DNA of 64,000 bases from Staphylococcus gallinarum (lineage in GTDB: Bacteria > Bacillota > Bacilli > Staphylococcales > Staphylococcaceae): contig NZ_JXCF01000001.1 in assembly GCF_000875895.1 (NCBI RefSeq), forward strand, positions 248,001-312,000, read 5' to 3'. Below are positions 36,329-50,883 of the stretch, one piece after another. The position numbers and the translations under genes were made by a program. Within the stretch, counting starts at the first letter, position 1; each line of letters opens with the position of its first letter. The notes below the pieces were generated by a model. That model had not been told where the DNA came from and did not search any database. It saw nothing but the letters and a program-made list of their open reading frames with translations.

Positions 36329-37699
36329 ATGTCAGAACATGAAATTTGGGAAAAAGTCCTTACCTTGGCTCAAGAAAAAGTAAGTTATCCTAGCTATCAA
36401 ACTTTTCTAAAAGATACCAAACTGCATTCATTAGAAAATGATGAGGCGGTCATTGTTATCGATGATCCATTTGTAGCCAATTGGTTAAAATCGCATTATG
36501 TTGAGATTATTCAAACCGCATTATATGAGGCAATTGGTCATGAAATTATGCCAGTATTTTATTCAGAAGACGAATTAGCAAATATGCAATCCGGTTCTTC
36601 TGAACAAAATTCAAATCAATCGCATCAACCTAAAGACACATATGAATCTGGTGTTGATGAAGCAAGAATTGGCGATGAACAATTTAATATGCATAATACT
36701 TTTGAAACATTTGTCATAGGTCCGGGCAATAGATTTCCACACGCTGCAAGTTTGGCTGTTGCAGAAGCACCAGCACAAGCATACAACCCACTATTTATCT
36801 ATGGTGGCGTAGGATTAGGAAAGACACATCTAATGCATGCCATTGGTCATTATGTGTTAGCCAATAATCCAGATGCGAAGGTCATTTACACATCTAGTGA
36901 AAAATTCACGAACGAATTTATTAAATCGATACGTGATAACAAAACAGAACAATTTAGAGAGAAATACCGTAATATCGATGTTTTGCTAATTGATGATATT
37001 CAATTCATACAAAATAAAGAGCAAACACAAGAAGAATTTTTCCATACATTCAATGAATTACATCAAGCGAATAAGCAGATCGTCATTTCTAGTGATAGAC
37101 CACCTAAAGAAATTGCTAAATTAGAGGATCGCTTGCGTTCACGCTTTGAATGGGGCTTAATCGTTGATATTACACCACCAGATTATGAAACTCGAATGGC
37201 GATTTTGCATAAAAAAATCGAAGAAGAAAACTTAAATATTCCATCAGAAGCATTAACTTATATAGCTAATCAAATTCAATCGAATATTCGTGAATTAGAA
37301 GGGGCATTAACGCGTGTACTAGCCTTTTCTAAATTACAGGGACAACCGATTACGACTGAATTAACGGCTGCTGCACTAAAAGATATTATTCAAGCACCAA
37401 AATCAAAAAAAATTACAATTCAAGATATACAAAAAATCGTTGGCCAATACTATAGTGTGAAAATCGAAGACTTTAGTGCTAAGAAACGTACCAAGTCAAT
37501 CGCATACCCACGCCAAATTGCAATGTATTTGTCGCGTGAGTTGACTGATTTCTCACTACCGAAAATTGGAGAGGAATTTGGAGGTCGTGATCATACTACG
37601 GTAATTCATGCACATGAAAAGATACTCAAAGATATTAATAATGATCCGACGTTTAAACAAGAAGTAGAAAATCTTGAAAAAGAAATTAGAAATCAATAA
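36329..37699 (+). CDS. dnaA: Chromosomal replication initiator DnaA
   Basis: 456 residues from ATG 36329 ([15 protein letters not shown]), chosen by SD GGAG and by colinearity with S. aureus DnaA. Domain I is residues 1-85, linker II about 86-115 (NQSHQPKD). The AAA+ domain III has Walker [16 protein letters not shown] and Walker [11 protein letters not shown]. Domain IV has the DnaA-box-binding helix with [15 protein letters not shown]. It binds the boxes on both sides of its own gene and opens the duplex beside dnaN. Confidence 0.97.
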   Translation: MSEHEIWEKVLTLAQEKVSYPSYQTFLKDTKLHSLENDEAVIVIDDPFVANWLKSHYVEIIQTALYEAIGHEIMPVFYSEDELANMQSGSSEQNSNQSHQPKDTYESGVDEARIGDEQFNMHNTFETFVIGPGNRFPHAASLAVAEAPAQAYNPLFIYGGVGLGKTHLMHAIGHYVLANNPDAKVIYTSSEKFTNEFIKSIRDNKTEQFREKYRNIDVLLIDDIQFIQNKEQTQEEFFHTFNELHQANKQIVISSDRPPKEIAKLEDRLRSRFEWGLIVDITPPDYETRMAILHKKIEEENLNIPSEALTYIANQIQSNIRELEGALTRVLAFSKLQGQPITTELTAAALKDIIQAPKSKKITIQDIQKIVGQYYSVKIEDFSAKKRTKSIAYPRQIAMYLSRELTDFSLPKIGEEFGGRDHTTVIHAHEKILKDINNDPTFKQEVENLEKEIRNQ

Positions 37700-37769
37700 A
37701 AAAGCTGTAATATAACAGATTAATTATGTGAATTTGAGGAATAACGTTAATAACAGACATTTTTTAAAA

Positions 37770-37920
37770 TGTGGATAATGTGCAAAAGTAATACACACTA
37801 CACACAAGTTATCCACAATAGCTAAACGATGTCACCATTGAAAAAATTTCGGTTATCCACTAATTCACAAGCCCTACTACTATTACTACGGTTTTAAAAC
37901 CTATATAATTTATTTATAAA
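37770..37920. other. oriC: oriC, downstream DnaA boxes, DnaA-trios and unwinding region
   Basis: DnaA boxes at 37770 (perfect, reverse), 37809 (perfect, forward) and 37853 (TTATCCACT). Twelve bases later comes a run of five trinucleotides CTA CTA CTA TTA CTA (37874-37888), equivalent to 3'-GAT trios on the opposite strand. An AT-rich tract (37891-37920) follows. This is the order box, trio, AT-rich element described for the Bacillus unwinding site, so strand opening is expected here. Confidence 0.88.
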
Positions 37921-37940
37921 CGACTGGAAGGAGTTTAAAA

Positions 37941-39074
37941 ATGATGGAATTCACAATTAGAAGAGATTATTTTATTAATCAATTAAATGACACACTTAAA
38001 GCCATCTCACCAAGAACTACATTACCTATCTTAACTGGTATAAAAATTGACGCTAAAGATAACGAAGTAATACTTACTGGATCTGATTCAGAAATTTCAA
38101 TTGAGATTACAATCCCTAAACAAGTTGACGGAGAAGATATTGTTGAAATTTCAGAAACTGGATCTGTTGTACTTCCTGGTCGTTTCTTCGTAGACATTAT
38201 TAAAAAATTACCAGGTAAGGAAGTTAAACTTTCTACAAATGAACAATTCCAAACATTAATTACATCTGGTCATTCAGAATTTAATTTAAGTGGATTAGAT
38301 CCTGACCAATATCCATTACTACCACAAGTATCAAGAGATGATGCAATTCAATTATCAGTAAAAGTGCTTAAAAACGTGATAGCACAAACAAATTTCGCAG
38401 TGTCCACGTCAGAAACACGCCCAGTACTTACTGGTGTGAACTGGCTTATACAAGAAAATGAATTAATATGCACAGCTACCGATTCACATCGCTTAGCCGT
38501 GAGAAAAGTCGCATTGGAAGATAGTTCAGAAAATAAAAATGTCATTATTCCAGGTAAAGCATTATCAGAACTAAATAAAATTATGACTGATAGTGAAGAA
38601 GACATTGATATCTTCTTTGCTTCAAACCAAGTATTATTCAAAGTTGGAAATGTAAACTTTATTTCACGTTTATTAGAGGGGCATTATCCAGATACATCAC
38701 GTTTATTCCCTGAAAACTATGAATTCAAGTTAGGTATTAATAACGGTGACTTCTATCATGCTATTGATCGTGCTTCGTTATTGGCACGTGAAGGCGGTAA
38801 TAACGTTATTAAATTAAGCACAGGAAATGAACTTGTAGAACTTTCTTCAACTTCACCTGAAATTGGTACAGTTAAAGAAGAAGTAAGTGCAAACAATGTT
38901 GAAGGTGGTAATCTGAAGATTTCATTCAACTCTAAGTACATGATGGATGCATTAAAAGCAATCGATAATGACGATGTTGAAATAGAATTCTTTGGGACAA
39001 TGAAACCATTTATTCTAAAACCAAAAGAAGACGATTCTGTGACACAATTAATTTTACCAATCAGAACGTATTAA
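37941..39074 (+). CDS. dnaN: DNA polymerase III beta subunit (sliding clamp)
   Basis: 377 residues, three clamp domains. The sequence runs colinearly with S. aureus DnaN (MMEFTI...DYFI.QLNDTLKAIS, ending QLILPIRTY). The ring holds the replicative polymerase on DNA and binds partner proteins at the C-terminal hydrophobic pocket. SD GGAAGGAG. Two ATGs are adjacent; the first is kept by homology. A strong terminator follows. Confidence 0.97.
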   Translation: MMEFTIRRDYFINQLNDTLKAISPRTTLPILTGIKIDAKDNEVILTGSDSEISIEITIPKQVDGEDIVEISETGSVVLPGRFFVDIIKKLPGKEVKLSTNEQFQTLITSGHSEFNLSGLDPDQYPLLPQVSRDDAIQLSVKVLKNVIAQTNFAVSTSETRPVLTGVNWLIQENELICTATDSHRLAVRKVALEDSSENKNVIIPGKALSELNKIMTDSEEDIDIFFASNQVLFKVGNVNFISRLLEGHYPDTSRLFPENYEFKLGINNGDFYHAIDRASLLAREGGNNVIKLSTGNELVELSSTSPEIGTVKEEVSANNVEGGNLKISFNSKYMMDALKAIDNDDVEIEFFGTMKPFILKPKEDDSVTQLILPIRTY

Positions 39075-39601
39075 ATTTGAGCATAAAATTATAAGTAGTA
39101 TCCAAACAGATCTAGACGGAAAATGTCTAGGTCTGTTTTTTGTGTAAATTAGATTTGAAACTGTGAATGATAAAAGAATAAGTTGTTATTTATTGAGAGG
39201 ATATATTTTAAAAGCAATTTAAAGGGTATGTGAGTTATTTTCAAAATAAAATGGATAAATCATACCTAATTATTAAAATGAAGCTAAAAACATGCTTAAA
39301 ATGCCTCTATGAATTGGTGAATTATTACAAGTGAATACTCGCTATAAAAACGAGACAATTTTAAATTAAATAATTAGCATTTTGAAATAAATAGTATTTA
39401 TAAAGAAAATGAATAAACTGACTTAAAATTTGTTATAATATTAAGTGTAAAACAATCGAGATAAGCACATTTCGAAAGCAGATGCTGAAAATAGTTAAAA
39501 TATATTGAAAGAAAGCGATTTCCAACTGTATTTTGCATGAAATTTAGCGCTAAAAAATGTATAATATATTAATGAGCTTATAAAGAAATGGAGTGGTTGA
39601 T
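39075..39601. other. Intergenic region dnaN - yaaA
   Basis: Contains the dnaN terminator and about 450 AT-rich bases. An extended -10 (TGTTATAAT, 39431-39439) and a second TATAAT (39560-39565) are candidate promoters for the yaaA-recF-gyrBA run. Neither has a good -35 box. No gene seen. Confidence 0.5.
39104..39141 (+). terminator. Terminator of dnaN
   Basis: AACAGATCTAGAC pairs with GTCTAGGTCTGTT (one G-T pair), then TTTT. Confidence 0.88.
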
Positions 39602-39826
39602 TTGGTTGAAGAAGTAATTGTTGATGGTGACATCACATTAGGACAATTTCTAAAGACAGAAGGTATTATCGAATCTGGAGGCCAAGCAAAATGGTTCTTA
39701 CAAGATTTTGAAGTCATGATAAATGGCGAACGTGAAACACGTCGAGGTAAAAAACTAAATCATCGAGATAGCCTAGAGATACCTGAAGTCGGTTCGTTTT
39801 TAATCATTCAACAAGGTGAAGAATGA
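39602..39826 (+). CDS. yaaA: S4-domain RNA-binding protein YaaA
   Basis: 74 residues starting at TTG 39602 ([18 protein letters not shown]), five bases after GGAGTGG; a GTG at 39593 is inside that site. It is a stand-alone S4-like domain ([20 protein letters not shown]...[15 protein letters not shown]). In Bacillus, YaaA has been linked to ribosome assembly. The stop overlaps the recF start by four bases (ATGA). Confidence 0.92.
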   Translation: MVEEVIVDGDITLGQFLKTEGIIESGGQAKWFLQDFEVMINGERETRRGKKLNHRDSLEIPEVGSFLIIQQGEE

Positions 39827-40938
39827 AATTAAAGACGCTTCAGCTAGAGCATTATCGAAACTATGAGTCCATTTCTATAGAATGTCATCCTGAAGTCAAT
39901 ATCTTAATTGGTGAGAATGCGCAGGGCAAGACGAATCTACTAGAATCTATTTATACACTTGCACTAGCTAAGAGTCACCGTACATCAAATGATAAGGAAC
40001 TCATACGTTTTGACAATGACTATGCTAAAATAGAGGGTGAACTCAGCTATAGATATGGCGATATGCCATTGACGATGTACATCACCAAAAAAGGCAAACA
40101 AGTAAAAATCAATCACTTAGAACAAAGTAGACTAACTCAGTATATTGGTCATTTAAACGTTGTATTATTTGCGCCAGAAGACTTAAATATTGTTAAAGGT
40201 TCGCCTCAAGTGAGACGTAGATTTATCGATATGGAATTGGGGCAAATTTCTGCAGTGTATCTCAATGATTTGTCGCAATATCAACGTATCTTAAAGCAAA
40301 AGAATAACTATCTTAAGCAGTTGCAATATGGACAAAAGACAGACACTACTATGCTAGAGGTCTTAAATCAACAGTTTGCGGAATATGCGCTGAAAGTAAC
40401 TGAGCGTCGTAAGCATTTTATACGAGAGTTAGAATCATTGGCTAAACCGATTCATTCGGGAATCACAGATGAACGTGAAACGTTGTCTTTAAAGTATTTA
40501 CCTAGTATAAAGTTGGATGAAGACGACAGAAGCGATTCGGAACGTCTAGAGGAAGTCTTAACATTGCTTAACGACAACATGGAACGTGAGAAAGATAGAG
40601 GTGTCTGTTTATACGGTCCACATCGTGATGACCTTGGCTTTGATGTCAACGGTATGGATGCACAGACATATGGTTCGCAAGGTCAACAAAGAACGACTGC
40701 CTTATCGATTAAATTAGCAGAAATAGAGTTGATGAATATCGAAGTAGGTGAGTATCCAATTCTATTGCTAGACGATGTTTTGAGTGAGTTAGATGATTCG
40801 CGTCAAACGCACTTATTAAGCACGATACAACATAAGGTTCAAACATTTGTAACGACAACATCAGTCGATGGAATAGATCATGAAATTATGAAGAACGCTA
40901 AACTTTATCGCATAAATCAAGGCGAAATTATAAAGTAA
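39823..40938 (+). CDS. recF: DNA replication and repair protein RecF
   Basis: 371 residues, an SMC-like ATPase without the long coiled coil. Walker [13 protein letters not shown], signature [18 protein letters not shown] and Walker [12 protein letters not shown] are all present. RecF acts with RecO and RecR to load RecA on gapped DNA. It is translationally coupled to yaaA and lies 21 bases before the chosen gyrB start. Confidence 0.96.
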   Translation: MKLKTLQLEHYRNYESISIECHPEVNILIGENAQGKTNLLESIYTLALAKSHRTSNDKELIRFDNDYAKIEGELSYRYGDMPLTMYITKKGKQVKINHLEQSRLTQYIGHLNVVLFAPEDLNIVKGSPQVRRRFIDMELGQISAVYLNDLSQYQRILKQKNNYLKQLQYGQKTDTTMLEVLNQQFAEYALKVTERRKHFIRELESLAKPIHSGITDERETLSLKYLPSIKLDEDDRSDSERLEEVLTLLNDNMEREKDRGVCLYGPHRDDLGFDVNGMDAQTYGSQGQQRTTALSIKLAEIELMNIEVGEYPILLLDDVLSELDDSRQTHLLSTIQHKVQTFVTTTSVDGIDHEIMKNAKLYRINQGEIIK

Positions 40939-42882
<1,944 letters not shown>

Positions 42883-42917
42883 ACCGATGAACTGAATTTT
42901 TGAAGGAGGATATCTTG

Positions 42918-45605
42918 ATGGCTGAATTACCTGAATCAAGAATTAATGAACGGAATATTACGAATGAGATGCGCGAATCGTTTTTAGATTATGCGATGAG
43001 TGTTATCGTCTCACGTGCTTTACCAGATGTTAGAGATGGTTTAAAACCAGTACATCGTCGTATTTTATATGGATTGAATGAACAAGGTATGACACCTGAC
43101 AAGTCATATAAGAAATCAGCACGTATTGTCGGAGATGTAATGGGTAAATATCACCCACATGGTGACTCATCTATTTACGAAGCAATGGTAAGAATGGCAC
43201 AAGATTTCAGCTATCGATATCCTTTAGTTGATGGTCAAGGTAACTTTGGTTCGATGGATGGTGATGGCGCAGCGGCCATGCGTTATACGGAAGCACGTAT
43301 GACGAAGATCACGTTAGAATTACTGAAAGATTTGAATAAGGATACAATCGACTTTATCGATAACTATGATGGTAACGAAAGAGAGCCGTCAGTCTTACCT
43401 GCTAGATTCCCTAACCTATTGGTCAATGGGGCATCAGGTATTGCGGTTGGTATGGCTACAAATATTCCACCACACAACCTTACAGAGGTTATCAATGGTA
43501 TTTTAAGTTTAAGTTATAACTCAGATATCACAATTGCAGAATTAATGGAAGATATCCAAGGTCCTGATTTCCCTACTGCCGGTTTAATTATGGGTAAAAG
43601 TGGTATCCGCCGTGCATATGAAACAGGTCGTGGTTCAATACAAATGCGTGCACGTGCTGAAATTGAAGAGCGCGGTGGTGGTCGCCAACGTATCGTTGTT
43701 ACAGAAATTCCTTATCAAGTAAACAAGGCAAGAATGATTGAAAAAATTGCTGAATTAGCACGTGATAAGAAAGTCGAAGGTATAACAGACTTACGTGATG
43801 AAACGAGTTTACGTACAGGCGTAAGAGTCGTTATTGATATTCGAAAAGATGCGAATGCGAGTGTTATTTTAAATAATTTATATAAACAAACGCCATTACA
43901 AACATCATTTGGTGTAAATATGATTGCGCTTGTAAAGGGTAGACCAAAGCTGATTAATTTGAAAGAAGCTTTAGTAGAGTACTTAGAGCATCAAAAAATC
44001 GTCGTTAGAAGACGTACAGAATATAATTTGAAAAAAGCACAAGACCGTGCCCATATCTTAGAAGGCTTACGAATTGCGTTAGATCATATCGATGAAATTA
44101 TCACGACAATTCGTGAATCTGATACTGATAAAGTAGCTATGGCTAGCTTGCAAGAACGCTTTAAATTAACTGAAAGACAAGCGCAAGCAATACTTGATAT
44201 GCGTTTGAGACGTTTAACTGGTTTAGAGCGAGACAAGATTGAAGAAGAGTATAATAACTTAATTGCATATATTAAAGAATTGGAAGAAATTCTTGCTGAT
44301 GAAGAAAAGTTATTACAAATCGTTCGTGATGAACTTATTGAAGTACGTGAGAAATTCGGTGATGATCGTCGTACTGAAATACAATTAGGTGGTTTAGACA
44401 ATATTGAGGATGAGGATTTAATTCCTGAAGAGCAAATTGTTATCACTTTAAGTCACAATAACTATATTAAACGTTTACCAGTTTCTACGTATAGAGCACA
44501 ACATCGTGGAGGTAGAGGCGTCCAAGGTATGAATACGTTAGAAGAAGACTTCGTGAGTCAACTTGTGACATTAAGTACACATGATAACGTGTTATTCTTT
44601 ACCAATAAAGGTCGCGTATACAAACTTAAAGGTTACGAGGTACCAGAGTTATCACGTCAATCTAAAGGTATCCCTGTTGTTAATGCGATAGAATTAGATA
44701 ACGATGAGGCCATTAGTACAATGATTGCCGTTAAAGATTTAGAAAGTGAAGAAGATTACTTAGTATTTGCGACACGTAAAGGTATCGTTAAACGTTCAGC
44801 ATTGAGTAATTTCTCTCATATTAACAAAAACGGTAAGATAGCTATCGGCTTCAAAGATGACGATGAACTGATTGCAGTTCGTTTAACTGATGGTGAAGAT
44901 GATATTCTTATCGGTACATCACATGCGTCATTGATTCGCTTCCCAGAAAGCGCATTGCGTCCATTAGGTCGTACTGCAGCTGGTGTTAAAGGTATTACTT
45001 TAAGAGAAGGCGATCGCGTAGTAGGTTTAGATGTAGCGAAATCGGATAGTAATGATGAAATTTTAGTTGTTACGGAAAATGGTTACGGTAAACGTACACC
45101 AGTAAATGACTATCGTCTATCCAACCGTGGTGGTAAAGGTATCAAGACTGCAACAATCACAGAACGAAATGGTAATATCGTTTGTATTACAACAGTCAAC
45201 GGTGAAGAAGACTTGATGGTTGTGACTAATTCAGGTGTAATCATCCGTATTGATGTTCAAGATATTTCTCAAAATGGTCGTGCTGCTCAAGGTGTAAGAT
45301 TGATTAAATTGAGCGACGAACAATATGTATCAACAGTAGCTAAAGTCAGTGAAGATGACGAAGAACCTGCAGATACAGAAGCAACGACAGCTGAAGGTTC
45401 TGATGAAGCAACTGATGTAAGCTCAGAAGCAATGATTGAAGGAGACGCACCAGGTAATACAATTCATACAGAAGTAACAGACAATAGAGATGAATCCGTA
45501 GATGGTGAAGATGGCGAGCGTCAAGAATTAAGACAAGACTTTATGGATCGTGTCAATGAAGATATAGAGAACGCTGACAACGACAATAATGACGATACAG
45601 AATAA
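42918..45605 (+). CDS. gyrA: DNA gyrase subunit A
   Basis: 895 residues from ATG 42918 with GGAGGATATCTTG upstream. The catalytic tyrosine lies in [10 protein letters not shown]. The quinolone-determining region reads [18 protein letters not shown], with serine and glutamate at the positions mutated in resistant strains, so it looks wild type. The C-terminal beta-pinwheel carries the GyrA-box form QRGGRG as HRGGRGVQG. The last 70 residues are very acidic. Terminator at 45629. Confidence 0.97.
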   Translation: MAELPESRINERNITNEMRESFLDYAMSVIVSRALPDVRDGLKPVHRRILYGLNEQGMTPDKSYKKSARIVGDVMGKYHPHGDSSIYEAMVRMAQDFSYRYPLVDGQGNFGSMDGDGAAAMRYTEARMTKITLELLKDLNKDTIDFIDNYDGNEREPSVLPARFPNLLVNGASGIAVGMATNIPPHNLTEVINGILSLSYNSDITIAELMEDIQGPDFPTAGLIMGKSGIRRAYETGRGSIQMRARAEIEERGGGRQRIVVTEIPYQVNKARMIEKIAELARDKKVEGITDLRDETSLRTGVRVVIDIRKDANASVILNNLYKQTPLQTSFGVNMIALVKGRPKLINLKEALVEYLEHQKIVVRRRTEYNLKKAQDRAHILEGLRIALDHIDEIITTIRESDTDKVAMASLQERFKLTERQAQAILDMRLRRLTGLERDKIEEEYNNLIAYIKELEEILADEEKLLQIVRDELIEVREKFGDDRRTEIQLGGLDNIEDEDLIPEEQIVITLSHNNYIKRLPVSTYRAQHRGGRGVQGMNTLEEDFVSQLVTLSTHDNVLFFTNKGRVYKLKGYEVPELSRQSKGIPVVNAIELDNDEAISTMIAVKDLESEEDYLVFATRKGIVKRSALSNFSHINKNGKIAIGFKDDDELIAVRLTDGEDDILIGTSHASLIRFPESALRPLGRTAAGVKGITLREGDRVVGLDVAKSDSNDEILVVTENGYGKRTPVNDYRLSNRGGKGIKTATITERNGNIVCITTVNGEEDLMVVTNSGVIIRIDVQDISQNGRAAQGVRLIKLSDEQYVSTVAKVSEDDEEPADTEATTAEGSDEATDVSSEAMIEGDAPGNTIHTEVTDNRDESVDGEDGERQELRQDFMDRVNEDIENADNDNNDDTE

Positions 45606-45628
45606 CTAATTAAATAAAATAAAGATAG

Positions 45629-45661
45629 AAGGCAGTTTCCAGATTTGGGAACTGCCTTTTC
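45629..45661 (+). terminator. Terminator of gyrBA
   Basis: GGCAGTTTCC pairs with GGGAACTGCC around AGATTT; TTTT follows. Confidence 0.88.
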
Positions 45662-46002
45662 TGTTGTTTGATGTAACAATAACAATAGCTGGAATATGTG
45701 ATTAACCAGGTAGCAGATTATATTGGTTACACGAACAGTTTATACATATCTTAGATAAGAATAATTATGTGGAGCTAGGAAAAACATATAATACAATTAA
45801 CTAATTAGAATGTGAATATGAAATAGCATCATACTGATTAAGTATAGAAAGTGGATTATGATTATAACGTTTTGTTTACAGTAGACAACAGTGTGAAAGG
45901 TTGATGACAAAGGTGTTAAAAGGCTGTTTATCAACGTTTTTAGAGGTGTTGGATTGTTTGGGTTTACATATGTAAATATAAAGTAGTAGCACTGATATTA
46001 AT

Positions 46003-46041
46003 AAAAGGACCCATCATCATATGTTAGATGATAGGTCCTTG
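46003..46041 (-). terminator. Terminator of nnrD
   Basis: AAAGGACC...CATCATC stem pairing with GATGAT...GGTCCTT; minus-strand tail is CTTTTATTAAT. Confidence 0.82.
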
Positions 46042-46054
46042 TATGTGGATTATA

Positions 46055-46867
46055 TTAATTTTCTAATGATTTCATAACGCAAGGTATTTCACTGATTAGT
46101 CTTGAAGGTGGAACAACATACATCTTTTCTGATAATTGTTCTCCGATTAAACTATGCACATATGCAGCACTTGTTACCGCTTCTTCAATATCATTGAATT
46201 GTCCAACAAAGCTAGTAATCATACCTGCTAATGTATCACCCATACCACCAGTTGCCATAGCTGGTGTACCGATTGGTAATTTGTATTCATTTTGTTTAAA
46301 GTAAACTTCAGTGCCATGTTTCTTTAAGACGATTGTTGCTCCAATGCGATCAGCCGCTTCTCGATTACGCTCATAAGTTTGTTCTTCAATTGGAATGCCA
46401 CTTAGACGTTCCCATTCCTTTTGATGCGGCGTGAAAATGACTCTACATGTTGGAATTTCTGGTTTCAATTTACTGAAGATTGTAATGGCATCTCCATCTA
46501 CAATAAGCGTTTGGTGTGGTTGAATATTTTGTAATAGGAATGTGATAGCATTGTTTCCTTTGAAATCACAACCTAAACCAGGACCGATTAAGATACAATC
46601 CGTATTTTCGATCATTTTAGTTAACATCTTAGTATCATTGATATCAATAACCATTGCTTCTGGACAACGAGAATGTAATGCAGCATGATTGGTAGGATGT
46701 GTTGCTACCGTGATTAAACCACTGCCGCTATATACACAGGCACGTGCAGCTAACATGATTGCACCACCTAAATTCACATTACCACCTATTAAAAGAATCT
46801 TACCATAATCACCTTTATGTGTTTCATCTTTTCTTTTAGGAATGTTTACTGATGATAAAGTTTCCAA
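46055..46867 (-). CDS. nnrD: ADP-dependent (S)-NAD(P)H-hydrate dehydratase
   Basis: 270 residues of the ribokinase-like YjeF C-terminal family. It has KGDYGKILLIGGNVNLGGAIMLAA near the start, GPGLG, VDGDA, FTPHQKEW and the catalytic/nucleotide loop PAMATGGMGDTLAGMI. It repairs damaged, hydrated NADH and NADPH using ADP. The epimerase partner (NnrE) is not fused and not nearby. Head-to-head with hutH; sits between gyrA and hutH as in other staphylococci. Confidence 0.93.
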   Translation of the reverse strand: METLSSVNIPKRKDETHKGDYGKILLIGGNVNLGGAIMLAARACVYSGSGLITVATHPTNHAALHSRCPEAMVIDINDTKMLTKMIENTDCILIGPGLGCDFKGNNAITFLLQNIQPHQTLIVDGDAITIFSKLKPEIPTCRVIFTPHQKEWERLSGIPIEEQTYERNREAADRIGATIVLKKHGTEVYFKQNEYKLPIGTPAMATGGMGDTLAGMITSFVGQFNDIEEAVTSAAYVHSLIGEQLSEKMYVVPPSRLISEIPCVMKSLEN

Positions 46868-47257
46868 ATTGAAACCTCCTTTTTGAGTTATATAGTCATT
46901 CAGATTATTTAATATAGATAACCCAATTAATTCACTAATTGGAAGGTTGTCATGTAGTTATTTTTTATATTCTTGCTACCCCACTTGTTCTTATAAAAAA
47001 TATCGTCTAAGACCTAATTTTTAATTCCTTTTTATAAATACAATAGAGTATATTAAACCTGCTTTGCCCTTTAGTCAATAGTTAAAGTGATAAGAAAATG
47101 TTTGTTTACGATAAATTAATATTAAGTAAAACTTTACCCTATTAAATCAGTAATTTAATACCATATTACGGATATTTCAAAAGCTATTGTTTATAGAAAA
47201 TTGTAAGCGTATACTCGTGTTAATTGTTATAGCACTTAAAATAAAGGAGATGGGAAA
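46868..47257. other. Divergent promoter region nnrD / hutH
   Basis: About 390 AT-rich bases; the hutH promoter with an overlapping cre lies at 47187-47215. The nnrD promoter side has no clear boxes. Confidence 0.55.
47187..47215 (+). promoter_or_regulatory. hutH promoter with overlapping CcpA site
   Basis: TTGTTT (47187-47192), 17 bp, TATACT (47210-47215). The cre TTGTAAGCGTATACT (47201-47215) matches all 15 consensus positions and covers the -10 box, so CcpA binding would block initiation. Confidence 0.8.
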
Positions 47258-48760
47258 ATGACATTACAATTAACTGGGGATACATTGACGATTTCGGATA
47301 TTAAACAATTCTTAAGTGATGAAGATAAAGTTGAAGTGACAGCTGCAGCATATGAACGTGTTAAACAAAGCCGTGCAACTGTTGAAGATATAATCGCTAA
47401 TAAAGAAACAATATATGGAATTACAACAGGTTTTGGATTGTTTAGTGATGTACGTATCGATGAAGGTGAATACAATCAACTTCAAGTAAATCTCATTCGT
47501 TCTCATGCTTGTGGTATTGGTAAACCATTTTCTGAAGAAGTTTCATTAGTGATGATGTTGTTGAGATTAAATACCTTATTAAAGGGGCATTCTGGAGCGA
47601 CGGTCGATTTAATTGAACAACTCATATTTTATATCAATAATCGAATTATACCTGTCATTCCGCAACAAGGCTCACTTGGTGCTTCAGGAGATTTAGCACC
47701 ACTATCTCATTTAGCTTTAGCACTTATCGGTGAAGGTAGTGTTTATTTCAATGGAGAGGAAGTAGACAGTCGGTACGTCTTAAATAAATTGAATCATCAA
47801 TCGTTACAATTACAAGCTAAAGAAGGTTTAGCATTGATTAATGGGACTCAAGCGATGACTGCGCAAGGTGTAATCAGTTATATTGAAGCGGAAAGTTTAG
47901 CCTATCAATCTGAATGGATTGCTGCGTTTACACATCAGGCTTTAAACGGCATAGTAGATGCCTATAATGAGCATGTACATAAAGTTAGAAACTTCCAAGA
48001 ACAAATGGAAGTAGCAGAGCGTATGTTAGACTGGCTAGAAGGCTCTGAATTGACAACACGTCAAGGTGAAATACGCGTGCAGGATGCCTATACTTTACGC
48101 TGTATTCCACAAATTCACGGAGCAAGTTTCCAAGTATTGAATTATGTTAAGGAAAAATTAGAATTTGAAATGAATGCTGCTAATGACAACCCACTTATCT
48201 TCGATGAAGGTGATGAAACACTTGTGATATCTGGGGGTAATTTTCATGGTCAGCCCGTAGCCTTCGCATTAGACTTCTTAAAGCTCGGAGTGAGCGAATT
48301 AGCTAATGTTTCAGAACGTCGTTTAGAACGCCTAGTCAATCCACAATTAAATAACGGATTGCCTGCTTTCTTAAGCCCTAAACCAGGATTGCAAAGTGGT
48401 GCTATGATTATGCAATATGCCGCTGCTAGTTTAGTCTCAGAAAATAAAACACTTGCCCATCCTGCTAGTGTTGACTCAATTCCCTCTTCTGCCAATCAAG
48501 AAGATCATGTATCTATGGGGACAATTGCTTCACGTCACGGATATCAAATTATTGAAAACGCAAGACGTGTCTTAGCAATTGAAGCAATTATCGGCTTGCA
48601 AGCAGTTGAGTATAAAGACATCGATAAACTGTCACCTAAAACGTATGATAAATTTCAAACTTTACGTCATATTTGTCCATCAATTACAGAAGATCGACAA
48701 TTTCATAAAGATATTGAAGCAGTTGCACAATATTTACGTGATGCTGCATATAATGAATAA
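47258..48760 (+). CDS. hutH: Histidine ammonia-lyase
   Basis: 500 residues. The Ala-Ser-Gly triad that cyclises to the MIO electrophile is A142-S143-G144 in [17 protein letters not shown]. The substrate region [12 protein letters not shown] and NDNPLIF are also present. It converts histidine to urocanate and ammonia, the first step of histidine use as carbon and nitrogen source. The remaining hut genes are not here. SD AAAGGAGATGGG. The promoter has an exact cre, consistent with repression by preferred sugars. Confidence 0.96.
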   Translation: MTLQLTGDTLTISDIKQFLSDEDKVEVTAAAYERVKQSRATVEDIIANKETIYGITTGFGLFSDVRIDEGEYNQLQVNLIRSHACGIGKPFSEEVSLVMMLLRLNTLLKGHSGATVDLIEQLIFYINNRIIPVIPQQGSLGASGDLAPLSHLALALIGEGSVYFNGEEVDSRYVLNKLNHQSLQLQAKEGLALINGTQAMTAQGVISYIEAESLAYQSEWIAAFTHQALNGIVDAYNEHVHKVRNFQEQMEVAERMLDWLEGSELTTRQGEIRVQDAYTLRCIPQIHGASFQVLNYVKEKLEFEMNAANDNPLIFDEGDETLVISGGNFHGQPVAFALDFLKLGVSELANVSERRLERLVNPQLNNGLPAFLSPKPGLQSGAMIMQYAAASLVSENKTLAHPASVDSIPSSANQEDHVSMGTIASRHGYQIIENARRVLAIEAIIGLQAVEYKDIDKLSPKTYDKFQTLRHICPSITEDRQFHKDIEAVAQYLRDAAYNE

Positions 48761-48787
48761 AATAAGTTGTTATAAATAAGCTCTCTC

Positions 48788-48816
48788 TTGAAAATAATAA
48801 TGTTATTTGCTATATT
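48788..48816 (+). promoter_or_regulatory. serS promoter
   Basis: TTGAAA (48788-48793), 17 bp, TATATT (48811-48816); transcription would begin near 48823, just before the T-box leader. Confidence 0.65.
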
Positions 48817-48822
48817 TAAAAC

Positions 48823-49051
48823 AACTTAATAAGATATTGTTCGTGGGACAAGTAGTATTAATATCGTGATTTCAGAGAGCTTGTGGTTAGTGAGAACAAG
48901 TAATCATATTTAATATGAATCTACCTACTTATATGTGAACAATCGGTTTTAGCCGTTATTTTAGTGAGAGCGCAGTCTATAATGACTGTTAAATAGGGTG
49001 GCAACGCGTCAAGACCACGTCCCTTGTAATTAGGGGATGTGGTCTTTTTTT
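48823..49051 (+). ncRNA. T-box riboswitch of serS
   Basis: The conserved T-box core AGGGTGGCAACGCG is at 48995-49008. It is followed by a terminator stem GACCACGTCCC/GGGATGTGGTC (49013-49043) and seven Ts. Upstream, GTGAGAACAAG and a stem I region are visible. The leader should sense uncharged tRNA-Ser and allow readthrough into serS. A TCT at 48920-48922 is a possible serine specifier codon, but I did not fold stem I. Confidence 0.9.
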
Positions 49052-49089
49052 GTTACTATCCAATAGATATAAATTTGATGAGAGGATGA

Positions 49090-50379
<1,290 letters not shown>

Positions 50380-50883
50380 TTAAAATGAAATAATAAATGA
50401 AGCGTCGGAGAGGTACAGTTCTCTGACAAATGAAAAGGCAATTTCTTTTGAGATTGCCTTTTTATTTATCATGATTTATACAAATTGCGTTTTTTCAGTA
50501 TGGTGATTTAGCAATAAGACATATCTACCTAACTATTAATTAGGTGAACCATATTAATACAAAATATTGAACAAATTTTTAGTCTAGTTAATTTTTAAAA
50601 TACAGGAAGCAAGTAACTATCAAATTATCATAAGAGGGTAGGGGAGGTGTAACGATATAAAAAAGGTTAAAAATCAAATTAATAGTAGCGTTGTTAAACC
50701 TTATTCTGCCAGGTGGTCTAAATTAATCTGAGTCTATAAAATAATTTAAAATCGCTGTAATAGCAACGTTTTTAGACTGTAGTTTGTCTTACGTAACACA
50801 TACCGAAGTCTAAAAGATATGGTTGTTTTTAAATGTTTGTAATAGAATGTGAATATCAAAATACATCAACAAGGGGTGAGATG
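50380..50883. other. Intergenic region serS - azlC
   Basis: Two hairpins close the serS transcript (GTCGGAGA/TCTCTGAC at 50405-50428 and the terminator at 50435). A third stem, TTTTAGACT (50770-50778) with AGTCTAAAA (50807-50815), lies in the azlC leader. The remainder is AT-rich without a gene. Confidence 0.55.
50435..50466 (+). terminator. Terminator of serS
   Basis: AAGGCAAT pairs with ATTGCCTT across TTCTTTTGAG, followed by TTTATTT. Confidence 0.88.

Larger units (their letters stand above)
45606..46054. other. Intergenic region gyrA - nnrD (convergent)
   Basis: Terminators sit at both ends (45629-45661 and 46003-46041). Between them are about 340 bases with scattered stops in all frames; nothing recognised. 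Confidence 0.55.

Noticed and set aside
42918..43300. Quinolone-resistance changes in gyrA
   Set aside because: The region reads GDSSIYEAM, the susceptible form; no change at the usual serine or glutamate positions.
50640..50720. Possible T-box in the serS-azlC gap because of the words AGGTGG and GCAACG
   Set aside because: The conserved T-box core (AGGGTGGNACCGCG) and the terminator pair are absent.
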